A DNA stretch of 38,840 nt from Bacillota bacterium (lineage in GTDB: Bacteria > Bacillota > Clostridia > Christensenellales > UMGS416): NCBI GenBank assembly GCA_023428265.1, contig JAEYYW010000126.1:1-38840 (forward strand). The letters are read 5' to 3'. The notes beneath the pieces were generated by a model. That model made no database searches, was not told the DNA's origin, and worked only from the letters and a program-made list of their open reading frames with translations. The position numbers and the translations under genes were made by a program. Of the stretch, positions 37,128 through 38,840 are shown piece after piece. Within the stretch, counting starts at the first letter, position 1; each line of letters opens with the position of its first letter.

Positions 37128-38840
37128 TCACCCCCAATTGGAATAATCGCCCATCGGTTCGGTTTGTTCCATCACCTGCAGCGCCTGCCGGGCAAACCAC
37201 TCCTGCGCTGAAAGGCGCTCCTCGCCTTCGGCGGGGGCGGCGGCCGCATATTCGCCGTCCGGCAGCATCACATGGGCCTTCACATTGTCTTTCAGGCAGA
37301 TTTCCAAAAGCTCGATCAGGCGCTTCTTCAGGCTCTCCTGCTCCACGGGGAAGGCCGTCTCCACCCGCCGGTCCAGGTTGCGGGGCATCCAGTCTGCGGA
37401 GGAAAGCCAGACCTCCGGCAGGCCGCCGTTTTCAAAGTAAAACACCCGGTGGTGCTCCAGATAGCGCCCCACGATGCTGCGCACCGAGATGCGCTCCGAA
37501 AGGCCGGGCACACCGGCCCGGAGGCTGCACATGCCGCGCACGATGAGCTCCACGGTCACGCCGGCCTGCGAGGCTTCATAGAGGCGCTTGATTAAGCCCT
37601 CGTCGATGAGGGAATTCACCTTGGCCACGATGCGGGCTGGCCGGCCGATGGTGGCGTTGTCCACTTCGCGGGCGATCATCGCATAGAAAAAGTCCCTCAG
37701 GCCCCTGGGGGCCACCTTGAGCTTGCGCCAGGCGTCCGGCAGCGAGTAGCCGGTGAGGTAGTTGAAGAGTGCGGAAGCGTCGGCGCCGAAGCTTTCCCGG
37801 CAGGTGAAAAGCCCGATGTCGGTATAAAGCCTGGCCGTGCTGTCGTTGTAGTTGCCGGTGCTCATGTGCACATAGCGGCGGATGCGGCCTTCCTCCCGCC
37901 GCACCACCAGCAGCACCTTGCAGTGCACCTTCAGGCCCTGCAGGCCGTAGATCACATGGCAGCCGGCCCGCTCCAGCTTGCGGGCCCAGCCGATGTTGTT
38001 TTCCTCGTCAAAGCGGGCCTTGAGCTCCACCATCACCGTCACCTGCTTGCCGTTTTCGGCGGCGGTGATCAGCGCGTCCACCACCGGCGAGTTACCGCTC
38101 ACGCGATACAGCGTCTGCTTGATGGCCAGCACATCGGGGTCTTCGGCGGCGCGGCGGAGGAAATGCTCCACGGCGGCGAAGCTTTCATAGGGCAGGTGCA
38201 CCAGGCGGTCGCGCGTGGCGATGGCGGCAAAGATGTCCTGCTCACCCAGAAAGTCTGCCGGCGGCTGCGGTGTCCAGGGCTTGTCGCGCAGGCTGTCAAA
38301 GCCCGGCAGGCGCATAAACTTCATAAAGGCGGAAAGATCCAGCGGCCCGTCCACATGATAAACGTCCGGCTTTTCTACCTCCAGGATCTTCACCAGGAAA
38401 TCCTTGATCTCCGGGTCCACGGCTTTTTCGCCGCCCAGGCCCTTTTGCAGCTCCAGGCGCACCGGGTCGCCCCACTTGCGGTTCTTGATGCTCTTGGAAA
38501 TCTCGCTCAGCAGGTCCTCCACGCCCTCGTCGATGGTCAGGTCGGAGTTCCTCGTGATGCGGAAGGGGCACAGCGCCAGCACTTCATAACCGGGGAAAAG
38601 CTGCGCCATGCGGTGGATCATCAATGTCTCCAGCATCACGAAGCAACGGTTGGCGCCGTCGCGGGGCACCTCCAGGAAACGGCCCAAAATGCTGGGCACC
38701 TGCACCACGGCGAAGAGCACGCTGCCCTCGGCCTGCAGCCGTTTGAGGCGCACGCAGATGTTGAGGCTGCGGTTGGCGACCACCGGGAAGGGCCGCCCTG
38801 CGTCGATGGCCAGCGGCGTGAGCACCGGAAACACCGTGTC
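37128..38840 (-). CDS. ppk: Polyphosphate kinase 1 (5' end outside the window)
   Basis: The C-terminal 570 or so residues of PPK1, which reversibly makes inorganic polyphosphate from ATP. The visible part starts within FPVLTPLAIDAGRPFP (end of the N domain). It continues through the head domain (RITRNSDLTIDEG) and the two phospholipase-D-like catalytic domains. The autophosphorylated histidine region is GLKVHCKVLLV, preceded by VELKARFDEENNIGWA. The second catalytic part has VHMSTGNYNDSTARLYTD and EHHRVFYFENGG, with LSSADWMPRNLDRR near the end. The reading frame is open to the window edge, so the start codon is not visible. The stop is at 37128-37130 and a hairpin repeat follows immediately downstream. 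Confidence 0.96.
   Translation of the reverse strand, partial: DTVFPVLTPLAIDAGRPFPVVANRSLNICVRLKRLQAEGSVLFAVVQVPSILGRFLEVPRDGANRCFVMLETLMIHRMAQLFPGYEVLALCPFRITRNSDLTIDEGVEDLLSEISKSIKNRKWGDPVRLELQKGLGGEKAVDPEIKDFLVKILEVEKPDVYHVDGPLDLSAFMKFMRLPGFDSLRDKPWTPQPPADFLGEQDIFAAIATRDRLVHLPYESFAAVEHFLRRAAEDPDVLAIKQTLYRVSGNSPVVDALITAAENGKQVTVMVELKARFDEENNIGWARKLERAGCHVIYGLQGLKVHCKVLLVVRREEGRIRRYVHMSTGNYNDSTARLYTDIGLFTCRESFGADASALFNYLTGYSLPDAWRKLKVAPRGLRDFFYAMIAREVDNATIGRPARIVAKVNSLIDEGLIKRLYEASQAGVTVELIVRGMCSLRAGVPGLSERISVRSIVGRYLEHHRVFYFENGGLPEVWLSSADWMPRNLDRRVETAFPVEQESLKKRLIELLEICLKDNVKAHVMLPDGEYAAAAPAEGEERLSAQEWFARQALQVMEQTEPMGDYSNWG

Overview
The window (38,840 bp, one linear piece, ppk cut at the right edge) looks like a chromosome segment of a GC-rich Gram-positive, most likely a member of the Clostridia (Eubacteriales). 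Supporting signs are strong AGGAGG-type ribosome binding sites, sigma-A promoters, Rho-independent terminators, a heterodimeric ABC exporter, an ECF sigma operon and several Firmicutes-typical families (DUF1848, DUF4275, DUF188, GNAT_acetyltran). The exact genus cannot be read from the sequence. No rRNA, tRNA, CRISPR array, transposase or phage gene was seen.

Layout. 1-286: hairpin-rich repeat. 287-3126: asnS and an FAD oxidoreductase. 3411-6992 (minus): a two-subunit ABC exporter. 7152-8513 (minus): mnmE. 8592-10751 (minus): two tandem paralogous single-pass membrane proteins with TPR-like repeats. 11004-12677 (minus): a cysteine-rich protein and a tocopherol-cyclase-like protein. 12812-14778: near-consensus promoter, immediate terminator, long structured leader, then amtB-glnB. 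14780-15807: a roughly 1-kb AT-rich cassette with an RCC1-like gene, bracketed by a 48-bp duplication of the glnB 3' end. 15909-17831 (minus): a small internally duplicated protein, a P-loop kinase and a phosphotransferase. 17994-19585: a membrane zinc-ribbon protein and a GNAT acetyltransferase. 19909-21501 (minus): ECF sigma factor, small membrane protein and zinc-ribbon membrane protein, overlapping. 21660-22852: cupin and alpha/beta hydrolase. 22866-27389 (minus): DUF1848, serine hydrolase, an unknown protein and DUF4275. 27770-28862 (minus): two multi-zinc-ribbon proteins. 29100-30330: small secreted/membrane protein and divergent DUF89 protein. 30700-33186: cobalamin-binding protein translationally coupled to a MacB/LolCDE-type ABC transporter. 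33279-35647: rRNA-type methyltransferase, nucleotidyltransferase, YaiI-family protein and a small membrane protein. 35718-37116: large composite repeats around a DUF559 gene. 37128-38840 (minus): ppk.

Most genes are housekeeping or ordinary accessory functions. The most unusual material lies outside the genes. (1) A family of intergenic hairpin modules keeps a constant G-rich frame while the stem arms change in a compensating way between copies. (2) The glnB 3' end is duplicated around an inserted cassette. (3) The amtB transcript appears to meet a terminator within about 45 nt of its start. (4) A stand-alone CarH-like cobalamin sensor domain shares an operon with an ABC exporter.
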